DNA of 64,000 bases from Drosophila pseudoobscura (Eukaryota; Arthropoda; Insecta; Diptera; Drosophilidae). Positions within the stretch are counted from its first letter, which is position 1. Every line of letters begins with the position of its first letter. Below, piece by piece: positions 1-11,882 of this stretch. A program made the translations under genes and the position numbers. The DNA lies in assembly GCF_009870125.1 (NCBI RefSeq), contig NC_046680.1:17689501-17753500 (forward strand), read 5' to 3'. The notes below the pieces were generated by a model. That model searched no databases. It saw only the letters and a program-made list of their open reading frames with translations, and was not told where the DNA came from.

Positions 1-984
1 CTGGAACGATCCACCCGCATTAAAGTCATCACGTGCGGTGAGAGCCATAATCATAGTCAGCCACTTGGAAGGAAATGTCTTAATAATGTTATTTTTTATT
101 TGTACAGCCAAAGCCAAAGCCAGTCGCAGATAATAGTGCTGCGCCCATATTTCATCCGATTTTCCCTGTCGATCCCAATCAAAACCCGAATGGTTATATG
201 GATCCTGCTCAATATCAGGTATAATGCCGCAAAGTAACCAAATGAAGCTTTATTGTAATTTTAAAACACGTTTTTAGAATGCACCACCCGCTGGCGGGGC
301 AACCAATGCGTACTATAATCCAGCTGCATTCAACAACAATCCACAACAGCAACAGCAGTCATACCTCCAGCCCCAGCAACAGGTGATTCCCAATCAGGGA
401 CCACCTCAGCAGCAGAACTGGCAGGGGCAACAGCAGCAGCAGACCATTGGGTACACCGAACAGCCAGCACCGATTCAGCAACAGCGCCAGCCGGAATTGC
501 CAAAGGAGAAGCCACCACTTCCAGAGGAATACATCTACTTGCAGACGGTACTGGAGGAGCTGAAGAACCGTTGCTTGAGCGCAACCAATGATCCGGTAAG
601 TAGACACGGAATCTGCACTTATTTTATGGCCAACCCTATTAATATTCGTCCCAATAACAGCGCACCAAACGCAAGTTTGTGGATGTCGTCAAACGGTTGG
701 AAAATCTCTACGATTGCTTGCGCGATGGAAAGGTAAGTCTCGGCCATGGATCAGATCATTCGCATTTGTTAATAACTTTACGTTTCTCACGTCAGCTCAC
801 ACCCACGACCGTACAATATCTTAATCAAATAATACAGTACATTCAAATATCCGACTACGCCAATGCCCTGGAAATACACACACGAATCGCATTCGGCACG
901 GACTTTGCTCAGTGTGCAGGCTTCATGCAGGGATTGAAGGTCCTGTTGCAGTCGGCATCCGAGATGCAGCTGGTCTTGCGCTAA
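1..984 (+). CDS. Sec31: Sec31, COPII outer-coat protein, C-terminal part (5' truncated by the window edge)
   Basis: Sec31 pairs with Sec13 to form the outer cage of COPII vesicles that leave the endoplasmic reticulum. Five coding segments join in phase: 1-37, 108-218, 278-595, 661-732 and 796-984, with GT/AG borders and stop TAA at 982-984, giving about 241 residues. The first segments are rich in Pro, Gln and Asn, as in the disordered linker that binds Sec23. The last 120 residues, from about LPEEYIYLQTVLEELKNRC to the end, form the helical C-terminal Sec31/SRA1-like domain, including TVQYLNQIIQYIQISDYANA and a final QLVLR. The N-terminal WD40 and Sec13-binding parts lie off the left edge. 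It converges on ana2, whose stop is about 250 bp away. The family call is firm; exon joins are by eye. Confidence 0.88.
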
Positions 985-1233
985 ACCTTATACTACATAC
1001 GTTACGTGTTCGAAAGTACCCGCCTCAGTCGGGCCGCTTCAACGTCTACTTATTGTGTCTTTAAATGTCTACTATCGTTTCTGTATCTGTTTTCTGTCAA
1101 TGTATTCCTGGATTCTGTCTGGTATATGTCAAACGTGTAATGAATTATATTTCCGCACAAGACGAAGAATGGACATGTGCATGCATAACAAAACAGAATT
1201 GCGTTACAAATGACAATTGCATTGATCTTCGGC

Positions 1234-2621
1234 CTACAGCAGCTTTGGCTGATTCCTAATGTTATCCAGATCAAGCTGCATCTGGGGCGAAGCGGAAGCC
1301 GCACGCCCACCCTTGAAGGGCGGTGGGTTGCGTTCTTGTTCATGAGCTCCATAGTCCAATTGCTCTTCCGGTAATAGGCGATATTTTTTAAGATACTTGT
1401 AAGATGCATTCGACATGTCGTTGGGACTCTGCGAGTGGACTACATTTATATTGTCTATCTGCCGAAGCGGTTCCGCTTGCGGGGATTTTTGAATGCAAGT
1501 AACATCCGCAGGCGACGGGGACAAGCTCATTTCTTGCATCAGATCGTCCACAGGCTGTCGCAAGTATTTTAGGGCGAGCTCCTTCATGACCATGCTCTTC
1601 TCCGTATTCGGCTTGGACACGACACCGGCACTTGGCATTCGGGTAGTCTTGGGTGTGTTGGCGCGGTATTCAGTCGACTGGGCTCTTGGTGGTGTGTCCC
1701 GAGGCGACTGGAATTGTACGAGGCCTCGCGAACGTGGTGCAGGCGATGGCTCATCCTCTTCCACTATGTAATCATGAATAACAGGTGCTACCCGCTTTGC
1801 TGTAGGTGATTTGGACGGGTTTTAGTTTAGGGTTTAATTTCTTTTCGTTTGGTTTACTTACTGTTGTTGGTCGCTAAAATATCACACTGGGAGGCAACTG
1901 TCCTACAAGGCATTGCGCTGGACCCTACCTTTGCTTGTTGGTTCTTCAATAACGCCTCGCAGAGGCTCCTCAGCTGTTGCTGCTCCTGATGCATGGACTC
2001 TAAAAGATCAACTACTGCTGCCAAGTCGTTCTTATTGACCAAGTTGCTTATGTCGATGTCGGAGTACACAACGGACGGCAAAGTCGTTTTAGAGGGCGGT
2101 ATATGTACAGCTTCTGTTTGCGTTCCAGCACAAATCGTCAGCACATCCGTTGCTACCTGGACGGGTGGGCGCATCGACTGATGGTAGTGCCTCACGGGCT
2201 CTGCGTAACCAGAACCAGAATGTCTGGGTGACTGGTATTTACTCGATGGTGCCTCATTCGCGTAAACCCGCTCTCGAGGAGTAATATAATAATCATTGGA
2301 TGAAGCGGAGGGGCTGCTCGGAAAATTGGCGCTGGCTGGCACAGGCCGCGGGCCAAGTTCTGTTGCCAGAATCGGGGAAAAGTTCACTCGGGGCAGCATT
2401 TGCTTCTTCCATGAAGCAAAGCTGGGCCGAGAGTCGGACTCTGGCGCTGGTTGCTGCGGGATCGGCTCCGGCTGCGGTTGCGATGGAGGTTGTCCAAACA
2501 ATATTGAAACTTCAGGCACTGTTGGCCTGACAATTTGATCGGCGGCAAGACCCAATGGTGCCGATGCACTGGGTCTGGGCGCTGAGCGCGGCAACATGTC
2601 CTCCGTTTCAGGCGCAAACAT
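1234..2621 (-). CDS. ana2: Ana2 (anastral spindle 2), centriole duplication factor, STIL orthologue
   Basis: Ana2 is the substrate of Plk4/Sak that recruits Sas-6 and links it to Sas-4 when a new centriole forms. Two exons, 2621-1862 and 1799-1234, join in phase and give 441 residues. Visible parts, in order: an N-terminal RPTVPEVSI segment (about 32-40) resembling the Sas-4-binding proline motif; an LC8-type GTQT motif (166-169); a central coiled coil (about 196-229, LVNKNDLAAVVDLLESMHQ...); a second possible LC8 site around SQCDI (244-248); and a C-terminal STAN motif (about 320-400) with serines near NDMSNASYKYLKKYRLL. The middle is Pro/Ser-rich and probably disordered. The length fits the fly family at about 420 residues. 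The start is the first ATG of the long frame. Recognition rests on the coiled coil, LC8 and STAN segments together. Confidence 0.9.
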
Positions 2622-3584
2622 TTTAAATGTTATTTTATTTATGGTTTACGGTTTGTTTACAAAATTAAATTCGAGCGGGAGATTTTTTTCGAGCACAAAC
2701 ACAGTGCTGCCAGATGTACACAATAAAATAGATAAATATAAATAAAATAATAAATAATAATAATAATAATAAATAAAATAACATACCTTGCTAATTCTTT
2801 TAGTAGCAGAATTTTAAAGATACTAATGTAAATAGGGTATACAAATGCCCATAATCCGGGTGACATGCAATTTGTCTTCAAATACCAGCAACATTGCGAC
2901 TCTTTTTTGTTGAACTTTTTCGTTTAAACCTTTTTTTACGCAAAGTCCAATAAAAGCAAGTATTTCGAATAAGCCAATCATGTATAGAATTGATTCATCA
3001 ATCGTACAAAATTAAGTGGGCATGGCTAAATGTTCTATTTAACTGGTAATATTCGACGGAATATCAAAATCGAGGAATATGGTTTCCAATCCTTGACAGA
3101 GAACGATTAACCTATTACAGGCCAAGGGGGTATTTCAATTTTCCACTGAAAATTATGAAAATTGAATCATTTTAGCGCAGTTCAGCTGAAAAATATCGTG
3201 GTTTTTTTAAGTTCATAGTAGAGATGGCATGAATCCTCAAGAAGAATTTACAATCAGTAATATTTTCCGCCATTTACCTCCAGTAGTTCAACTATTTAAA
3301 TAGAGGGGGCTTTAGTGGGATATCGACAGGGTTGCATTTGCCAATGTTTTTCAATTTTTTTATTGTAAATAAAAACAAAAATATTTTGCGACAAAATCCG
3401 AGAGCTGAATCGAAGGAAAAACTTTTAAAGGTCGGATTACGAGGTGAGCGCAGCAATTAAACCAGAATTAGCAATCAAAACCAAGTTAATTAAGTGCAAA
3501 AACCTAAACCTAGCAAAAAGTGTAGCAACCATTACAACCGCGTGAGTCATCCGTAAGAAGCAAAAGTTGTTCTTTTACGAAAGT
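2622..3584. other. Intergenic spacer between ana2 and the small plus-strand gene
   Basis: This should hold the divergent 5' regions of ana2 (minus) and of the gene starting at 3585 (plus). It is AT-rich with an (AAT)n tract near 2745-2775. I saw no convincing TATA box or clear ORF. Confidence 0.6.
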
Positions 3585-3836
3585 ATGCCCGGTTTGGAAC
3601 ACATTGAGGCCATGGCTTCTACCCCAGCACCCGCTGCCACCTCGATGGCAACCGAAACAGACGATCCACACCCACACCAGGCTGCCCGTGAATTAACCCA
3701 AACGGATCATCTGAACAGACGTCTCTTGAAATCTCTTTTGGACACGATGCAGATGCAAATGCAGTCTACGGACGATGCGATAAGGGGTAACGAAGACGGC
3801 AGCAACGATGAGTCTAGCAACGAATTTGATGAATAA
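3585..3836 (+). CDS. Small acidic protein of unknown function, 83 aa
   Basis: The ATG at 3585 opens an intronless frame of 83 residues ending in TAA at 3834-3836. The frame is open a few codons upstream, but the ATG that gives MPGLEHIEAM is the first one. The protein has an Ala/Pro/Thr-rich start, a compact central helix-like stretch (ELTQTDHLNRRLLKSLLDTM, about residues 36-55) that looks like a conserved core, and an acidic Ser/Asn/Glu/Asp tail. There is no signal peptide, membrane segment or catalytic motif. An AATAAA overlaps the stop region at 3834, so the 3' UTR may be very short. I do not recognise the family. It looks like real coding sequence because the central helix is amphipathic and the composition is even, but nothing in the sequence gives a function. 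Confidence 0.6.
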   Translation: MPGLEHIEAMASTPAPAATSMATETDDPHPHQAARELTQTDHLNRRLLKSLLDTMQMQMQSTDDAIRGNEDGSNDESSNEFDE

Positions 3837-4620
3837 ATTCTATAATACTATGCTTACCCCTTGAATCTTTTATTTTGAGTTCGAATTCCATGCACTTCAA
3901 TTACGGCGGCGCTTGTGCCTCTACACCAGCCCATGACAACGTGAACCCAGGATTTCTCGAAGGAAAAGGAAAGCTTAAATGATTCGATAGCGTTAACAAG
4001 GCCGAAGGGTCATGTCCCTCTGATGCTGTGAGAGAAATAAATGAGCAATTAGTCATGTCATTCTTGGAGATTAGTATGACGTCCGTCAATACGATGTTTC
4101 ATGATCACCTCGTCTTTAAAAAAAGGTGTGTTTTCATTGGATCCCATACGATTGAACCCATCCTACAAATACGGATCGGATTGTACTTTACTGCCACAAT
4201 AAGAACTCCTCAGCAACTTCGTTGTGGTTGGATGTGTTTAAGAGTATGAGCAAGTCGCGATAGCCAGGCAGTGCACCACGTTGAATAATTGCTTCACGAA
4301 GGCCTTCAGTTTTGATCAGAGGATTCTATCACATTTGCAATTCTTGGGGCCTAACCGATGTGAACCCAGATCAGAATTTCGCCGTTAGCTTGGTGCCGCG
4401 TTCTGAACTTTCTTCGTCCTTATATTTTAGTTACATATCGGCCGATTGAGACGAGGAATGTCTTTCAGTGGCAGTGTGGAATATCTCCATTATCCATTGC
4501 AACCCAAAAGTATGCAACGATTTATGTGCTATATTGTGGAAGCATATGTATTGAAAGTATGTATCGTGTAGAATTGCCGTTAAATTTCGTTTCAACAGAC
4601 CATTTTTGTGGCTTGAATCG
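3837..4620. other. Stretch with broken coding-like fragments, origin unknown
   Basis: Several short open stretches occur on both strands, and the base composition is more even than in the flanking AT-rich spacer. None has a convincing start, splice pattern or recognisable domain. It may be a decayed gene or element, or plain spacer. Confidence 0.3.
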
Positions 4621-4901
4621 AAATCCTAACAGATACCTACTTATTTTCAAATATTACCAAAAGAAAAGTACAATTTCTGATAACTGAAGATTTGAGCTGT
4701 CGATCAACGGGTGTCTTTTGGGATTCATTATGTAAAATGTACATTGTACATATGTGTAGATGCCATGTAGCAGAGATTTCAGATAGAATATCTTTAAATA
4801 GTTGATCTCTATATAACGATCCATTTTGAACAGTTTTATTAATGGCCATTCTCTACCGATCTGCCCATAGTCTCGGGGATTATAGGTAGATCTTCAATGG
4901 T

Positions 4902-4907
4902 TTTATT
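4902..4907 (-). promoter_or_regulatory. Candidate poly(A) signal of Wnt2
   Basis: AATAAA read on the minus strand, about 160 bp beyond the Wnt2 stop. It gives a short 3' UTR that would end near 4880-4890. Confidence 0.5.
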
Positions 4908-5063
4908 GTAAACTGGAATGTGTTCTTTTCTTGTCTTGTCTGAGTGTAATACATTTCTGATAATACTTAATTAACTTTAGCTTTAGTTATGCAATAATCC
5001 TATTTCTAAGCCTATCAACATTGAGGGTTATATGTCAACTTGTGGATTCGGGCGGGTCCGCCA

Positions 5064-8000
5064 CTATTTACAGGTGAACTCCTCGTAGCTCTCGTCGCAC
5101 AGCTCGCACTCCACCTGGCAGCACCATCGGAACTGGCAGCGGCACTGCTTGCTGCGTCGGATGTGCTGCGTGTTATGGCCACGCCCGCAGCACAACAGGT
5201 CACAGCTCTGGGGTCCGCGTTCATTCCGATGGCAGAGACGACCCGCCGTGCCAAGCGTGCCCGACTGGAGGCTGCGCTCGCAGTAGTTAGGCGACGCCTC
5301 CAGGTAGATCAGCTCCATGCGCTTTGGCCATACCAAAGCAGGCTTCGGTGGGCGGGCTCCGGCACTGCCATGCTTTTTCCTGTTCGGGATGGAGAAGAAT
5401 GAATGAGTAAGTTTGCATTATAATGGGCTTTAAGTCCTTCGTATGATCAGATCAGATGGCTCACTCACTCACCTGCTTATTACTAATCTCAGTCCACGTT
5501 TGCCTCGAACGGCTTGAACAGTTTTGGCTTTATGATATTTCTGCATGAGCTTGTCGCCGATCAGGCGGAACGGTGGCAGGCTCTTCCAGCAGGTCTTCAT
5601 CACGCAGGACCCGCTCACGCCATGGCACTTGCAGTCCGTGCGAAGCAGTTTCTTCACCAGCTGATAGGGAAGAGAACGGAGATTCAAGAACAGGGAAAAC
5701 ATGGATGATAATACGCACCGTTCGCCCGGCTCGATTGTTATGGAGATTCATCAGCGTGCGGGAGTCGCGCTCCAGCTCTCGGGCATCGAGGAACTTGCGC
5801 GCATATCGCATGCCAAAGTCCACATCCGCAGAACAGCCGCCCCATTTCCAGGGCTCTGCCGGAGCACCATCGGAGGAGGGGCTAGCTTTGTGGCGCACAT
5901 CGCAGCCGCAGGTGGAGATGTTGCCGCGGGCACAGGCAGCGGTGACTGCATAGGCGGCCCCAGCGCTAGCTATGGCATACGTAAACGCGGCCTCCCGCGA
6001 AGCTAAGAAACGAATAGAAGCCGTGATTAGAGGGCTATCAAAGGGGGTTTCGTGGACGCTCACCTATGGGTATGACATGGGCGAAGACGTTGCGCTGCCA
6101 CACCTCCGAGCAGTTCCAGCGGTGGCCTCGAAACTGCTGCTGGCACTCCTGGGCCCCCAGCTGATGGCCCTCGCCCAGGGCGATCAGGGCGTCCGGCATC
6201 TCCCCGCACAGCTGGCGCTGCGGCAAGGTCAGGCCCGGTATGCGGCCGCAGAGCATGGCGGATGTAAAGCTGGACACTAATCTGACGAGAAATCAAAGCA
6301 AACAGAACCATAAATAACACCCTGTAGACCACCAAGCGACATCGAATAAAATATTACAAACAAACGCCGATCGATCGTTGGACAGTTGGACCGTTGGGTC
6401 GTTGGATCGTTCAATCGATCGCTGCTGGGATCGTTCGATTGGCAATGGCTGAAAAGTCGTGCACAGAAAACGCCGCCAGCACTGGAGCTGCGGCTCGATT
6501 TTCATTTTCCATTTCGTTTGCCATTGGAGACTTCAGCCCCACATCTCGGCCAATCGAAGACAAACGTATTAAAGCCAGGCCAAGTCGAGTCTGGCCAAGA
6601 TTAATGCGTTGCAGTTGTTTGCTGACTCTGTCAGGTGGCTGTGGGAGGGCTGGCAGTGCAGAGGGGGCTTACGGGGCGTTATTCTGTCAGTTTTAGTCAA
6701 ATCTTTGCCGCCAGCTGTATTATTAGCCATAATTACATGGATATGGAGATGGCGATGGAGAAGCTCGGGCAGGCAGCCATCGTGGCTCGATGGAGTGTCC
6801 AATCAACTCCGTTCGAGCCACGTTGATCTCAGCAGAGCTGATCTCAGTTGTTGAGTTAAATGGCCAAATTAATGCTAACAGTCAAAAATGGCAAATGGGA
6901 TTAATGAGTTTTGACAATGAGTTGCAAATTGCCAGAGCCAGAGCCAGAGCCAGGCGGGGGCGTCTCCCGTTCTCTCTCCTTTCATGCGGCCCACTCTCCG
7001 GCCCACTCTTGAGACGTGTCCGACTGTCTAACCTGTCGATTTGCGGCTGCCAAACCAATCAGCATCAAACAGCTGGTTCCATAATCAAGTCGTAGATCGA
7101 TCGCCTTTTGTCCGCACCAGACGGGGGTGGGGAGGGTGGCTGAAACTGGGACTGTTGCCGTGCCAAACACATCCTCGGGCCAAAAAACAATTGGGTGGGC
7201 AAATCCAACTCCAGCTCCGACTCCAACTCCGACTCCGACTGGTTGCCACATGGCCATGCCACGTCTGTAGACAAATGTAAATTGCTTTCGCTGCCACTCC
7301 AGCTTGAGCTCCAACTCTTACAAGACATTTTTAATTGCGGCAATTAAATCAATTTACAGAAATTACACATTTTACCAACCGCAGAAGAGCACGGAGTCGT
7401 CTCCTCCCCAATATCTGAGCGAACCTTCGGCCGATCGATTGTGAACGATGATAGTCGCTGGTTGATATGCGATCGAAGTCGTTGATGCTATACCCTCCCA
7501 AAGGTATACCTCACGAGTATACACCATTCTCAGTAGTTTCCAATGCCTGTTCCATCCTATAGAATGTGTACTTATTGGTATGCTGTAGTCCCATCTCTTC
7601 ACATAGTCCTGAATGCCGTATAGCTGTCCTATAAACGATCTGCTTTTGGTATAATATACAAGGGTACTTTAATAGTCGACCCTCGTGGCTGTCCTTTCTT
7701 TCTGGTTCATGCTGATGTTGATGTTGTTGTTGGCTTGTTAAACATGCTGTTAACATGACTTGAGCGATCCGGGACGATCGATGAACGATGAAAATTGGTG
7801 GCAAAACTAATAATTAGGCTCGTTTAAACGGCACGACCTGGCAACTGGTAACTGGCGACTGGCTAAGGGCTCAACCACAAACCTTCAACTTTTTAGTTGG
7901 CCCGAAAACAAGCTGATCAATCTGTCGGTGGTGCATCCGTTCTGACAGTCAGTCAGTCAGTCAGCCAGTCAGTCTGTCAATAGCTTTTACGTGCGTTCGT

Positions 8001-11000
8001 TCAGCGTGACCGTCGTGCCCCCTGCCCCGGGCCCTGCCCTTCTTCTATAGCAACTCCAACCTCCAGCCGAACAATCAAGGCAACCATCTCTCCTCAACCC
8101 TTTTGTTTTTAGCTGCTTTATTTGCCTGCCTCTGCGGCTGCCTCCGCCTGTTGCATGTCAACGCCGACAATTTCATCATCATCATCATCGCCATTACCTT
8201 CCGCCGTGCCCAGGCCCTGCCCAGCCCATCTCCATCTCCATTCCCATCCCCAGTGCCATCCCCTTTAATGATCTCCATCCTCTTGAAGAGTCCAAGTCAC
8301 GTGTGTGCTTGATTTGTGCTTTGTTTCGGATCCCTTCTTCTGTTTTGTCCTTAGACTGCTTCACTTTTTGTTGTGTGGTTCACTCGTAGTGGAGTTTTAT
8401 CTCTGGTTCTATATCGAGAACGGTTCGGTTTGGTTTCGTGACCCTTTCTGCTGCGTGAGAGCAAGGACCTGTCATGAACTTGATACCATTTCCGCCTCCG
8501 CCTCAGCCTCAGCCTCAACCACTGCCTTGCCCTCTCATCTACGAGTATCCCAAATAGAGTTTCGCATTAAGAAAAACAAAACTAGTTCCATTGACAGTCT
8601 TATGGCTTCTGCTCTGCAACAAATTGGTGATTCCTCAGCCACTAATTTGCACAAAAATATTTGCCACGACAACGCGGAATCATTAAAAATGGATTAAGCC
8701 AGGGGCATAACTCAACGCCGGCAGCTTGACCAGGCCGGGGAATGGGGGACAGGCCACTTATATGCTGACCAAAGCATAAATGCCCGAACCCAGACCGAGT
8801 CAATACTCGCCACAAGCCGCAGCAGCAACAGCCAAGTCCGAGAGAGGCCGACTTAATGCGCACTTTGGAGCCTCATAAAAATATGACTTTAATATTTTCA
8901 CGCGCAGGCGTAGAAGCCCGATCCGAAACCGAACCCGCACCCGAACCCGAGCCCGATCTCCTCTTCCCTCTGCTCACCACGGCACTGCACAGGCCAGACA
9001 CTGGCTGTGGCCCGGCGATCCTCGACTCCTCGACTTCTCGACTGCCGCATACGCTGGGCCCGATCTGCGCCCGATCTGGTTAGGGCCCTGTCATAATTGT
9101 GCGAATCTAGTCCGCCGCATAGTTTCGACCCACCGCTGTGTCGAGACCTGGGAGTGGGACAGGGACTGCGACTCGAGCGAAGGCGGCTGTGGTGCGAGTA
9201 CTACACCAGTAGCGCCTCCAAGAGCAGGCAGAAATATATGACTGGCGCTCTCGCCGGTAATTACATGGCTTGCTGACATGTTCATGGCTCTCCCTGGACC
9301 TGCCTGCCCCTGTCCCTGTCCCTGTCGCTGTCCCTGCCCACCCCCATCTCCTATGGCTCTTTTAGCACCAATTGGAGGCGGAAGCAACAAAGGCGCTTTA
9401 ATCCAGACAAAACAATGCAATGCCTTGGGTCCGCAGTCTTCCCTCTGTCTCTCTCTCTCTCCCTCTCTCTCTCTGTTCTCTCTGTAGGGGCATTTGAAAG
9501 TTTTGTGGCGCTGATAAAAGCCACAACTTTGCTCTACAGCTGCATGTAAAGTGGGCGGTGCCGGGAGGGAGTGGTCAACGGAGGGGCCCAATGGGGACGG
9601 AGGGGAGCAGCGAACAAACCGAAAACCCATAAAGGCTGTTCAACATGCCATCAATAAAATACAAATATTCCAAGACCACGGAGCGGATGGGTGGCTGCAG
9701 GGGCCGCTGCAGAGAGGAGGGAGCGTGGCGAGCGGCCCAAAGGAGCATTGAAGCGAAGCAGACCATGGTCATGGCCAAGAAAAATGTCGCTGCCACGGTC
9801 AGACAAACGGCCAGCAACAATTGCAGCCCCATCCTGGCCACAAAAACGACGACGTAATTGACCAGAGAAAGACATATGTACCATAGATGCACTGACAGAA
9901 AAAAGGCAGTCCAAAGAGTTGCAAGAAGGCAAGAAATCTTAGGCAGAGTCCTACCGAATTCTGGAGAATAAATTCAAATCCTTCCATTTTGATTTCACAA
10001 TAATACGTTATAGAAAATGTAAAGAGGTATTGGGAGTACACTAAACATAGCTATAGGAAATCTTGAAAGCAGAGAGAAGAACAAAAACCCAATATATCCA
10101 AAGGGTAACGTAACCCGAGCTTGGAGCACTTTGAAGTGGCATCGCCATCAGCGAACCACTCTCTTTGTTTGCCTACGATTGTTTCGCTCAGTGTATGTTT
10201 GCCGTGTCCATGTAACAGGTAAAAGCCAAAACGGATCGTTCGTCATGGACAATTGGCAGAGACCAAGTGGTCGAATGGCCACTCAGCCATCCGCCTGGCT
10301 CTCCCTGTGGCTCTTGGCTCCGCCCGCCCTTGCCATCACGGCCAGACAAACAGATCAACGGCAGATAGTTTTGTTTGTGCTTTGAGGTTTGCAGTCGATC
10401 ACTCATCCATAGCTGGAGCTACGACTCCACGAGTAGTAAAAGAACCCCACCAATGACTGCCGCAGCCACAGAAAAGATTCCTCGACCACCGTTGCCGCTG
10501 CCGCCGACGGCTCCCGCACAGCTCTGCAGGTTGGCCTGGGAAATTGGCAACAGGCAAAAAGCAACAGTCAACCGACAACCGACAACCGACAACTGGGAAC
10601 AGGGAACTTGCAACAAGAGTTTATGCCATTTTGGGCTTGTAAATGCAGCGGGTTGGCCAACAAGTCTCGGCACAGAGTGATCTTGATCGCAATTTGAGCG
10701 TTTGTCTGCACGTTCATGCGTTCCAATTGTCCATGTACGCGAGCCGAGCAGAGCAGAGCAGGAGATGTGGCCGCGGAGGGGGAGCTGGGGTTGGGGTCGG
10801 GGCTGCAGCTGGAAGTTGTTTCCTGCTTGGTGCGGAGGCATGCGCCTTAAAATTGCAGTAACCTCAATTACATGAGCTAAGCATTTCTGGGTTAAGACCC
10901 TTTTTTCGTTGCTCTCTTGGTCCGAACTCTGGGCCATGGCCCGGTCGGAGATGCTCTCTGGCTGTGGCATGCATTGTGTACACAGGCTCGGCATCGGGTC

Positions 11001-11882
11001 GGCCCACCAGTCCAGTTCAGCCCACTGCCGCAAGGATGGAGAAGAGAGAGGGGGAGAGGGAGAGGAACCGAGTGGGGCCGCGTATCTTAAAGATACACTC
11101 CACTCATTGCAACTGCAACTGCATCGGGGCAATTAGATAGCAGTCGAAACAGCCACAGATACGGACGGACACACGGCACACGGACAAGGCAACGTTGATG
11201 AGTTTATGGCAAAAATTGATTTCAAGTTGTCGTTGGTGCTCCTCCTCCTCCTCCTTCTGCATCCCCATCCCCTCAGTCCCGCCTTCCGTACCGCGAATAG
11301 AGCTGCTCCTCGCTGTATTCGCTTTGGGTACAAATGGCAGTCGCCTTGATGACGAGTCGGCTGTCTTTCTGTCAGTTTTGTGTTTTAGTTGCTGCCTGCC
11401 ATTTAATTGCCAATTTTAATGAGATTTTTTTCCAGCGCCTTTTCCCCCAGTCGTCCGACCGATTTATGGCAACGCCTGCCGACATTTCCCAACCATAGAA
11501 TGGGATGCTATCCGAACACGAGTCTCTTGAGGATTGAGGCGTCGCACACTGTTTGGGCGTTCGATAAGGAATAACAATTTACATACATCTCGCGGTGGTT
11601 TTTGCAGATAAAAATTAGCGATCGTGTCCAGCGATGTGCGCGATAGGAGGACGCCACGAAAGAGTTGTCAACCCGAGCAGATCTGTCAGCGATAAAAGGA
11701 AAACCCCAACCAACTGGCACTCTCCTCTCCCCTGGCAAACGACACGACACGGCACGAAACCTAAACCTAAACCGAATTGTTTGGCACTACATGCTAATGG
11801 CACACCGATTATGGGAGCTACTATACCTTATTTCCATAATCCAGAGTATGTAGATTAAGAGCTTGTTATGTGTTTTCCACAT
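5064..11882 (-). CDS. Wnt2: Wnt2, secreted Wnt ligand of the Wnt7-like group
   Basis: Wnt2 is a lipid-modified secreted ligand for Frizzled receptors. Five exons join in phase to 353 residues: 11882-11827, 6281-6064, 6002-5719, 5660-5473 and 5379-5064, with stop TAG at 5066-5064. Exon 1 is only 56 bp and encodes the hydrophobic signal peptide (starting [16 protein letters not shown]). It ends in AG, and the next exon supplies the rest of an Arg codon. Hallmarks are many conserved cysteines, an N-glycosylation site in RWNCSEVW (Asn75), the acylation loop [10 protein letters not shown] with Ser202 as the expected palmitoleate site, and the C-terminal block [17 protein letters not shown] through FTCK. 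The C-terminal cysteine pattern and the segment [18 protein letters not shown] match fly Wnt2 rather than wg, Wnt4, Wnt5 or WntD. The 5.5 kb first intron is large relative to the others and may hold regulatory DNA. Confidence 0.94.
6282..11826 (-). other. First intron of Wnt2
   Basis: This 5.5 kb intron separates the signal-peptide exon from the rest of Wnt2. It holds a CAGT repeat near 7948-7975, Pro/Leu-like low-complexity (CCTGTC)n DNA near 9303-9345, a CT tract near 9445-9480 and many short random ORFs. One hydrophobic frame on the gene's own strand (9859-9575) is discussed as a finding. No other gene could be supported. Confidence 0.7.

Noticed and set aside
5530..6063. 177-codon minus frame read as a single exon
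   Set aside because: Runs through two Wnt2 introns and changes frame relative to the Wnt protein; only the 6002-5719 part is real coding.
9303..9345. (CCTGTC)n run as a possible Pro/Cys protein
   Set aside because: Simple repeat in a Wnt2 intron with no coding context.
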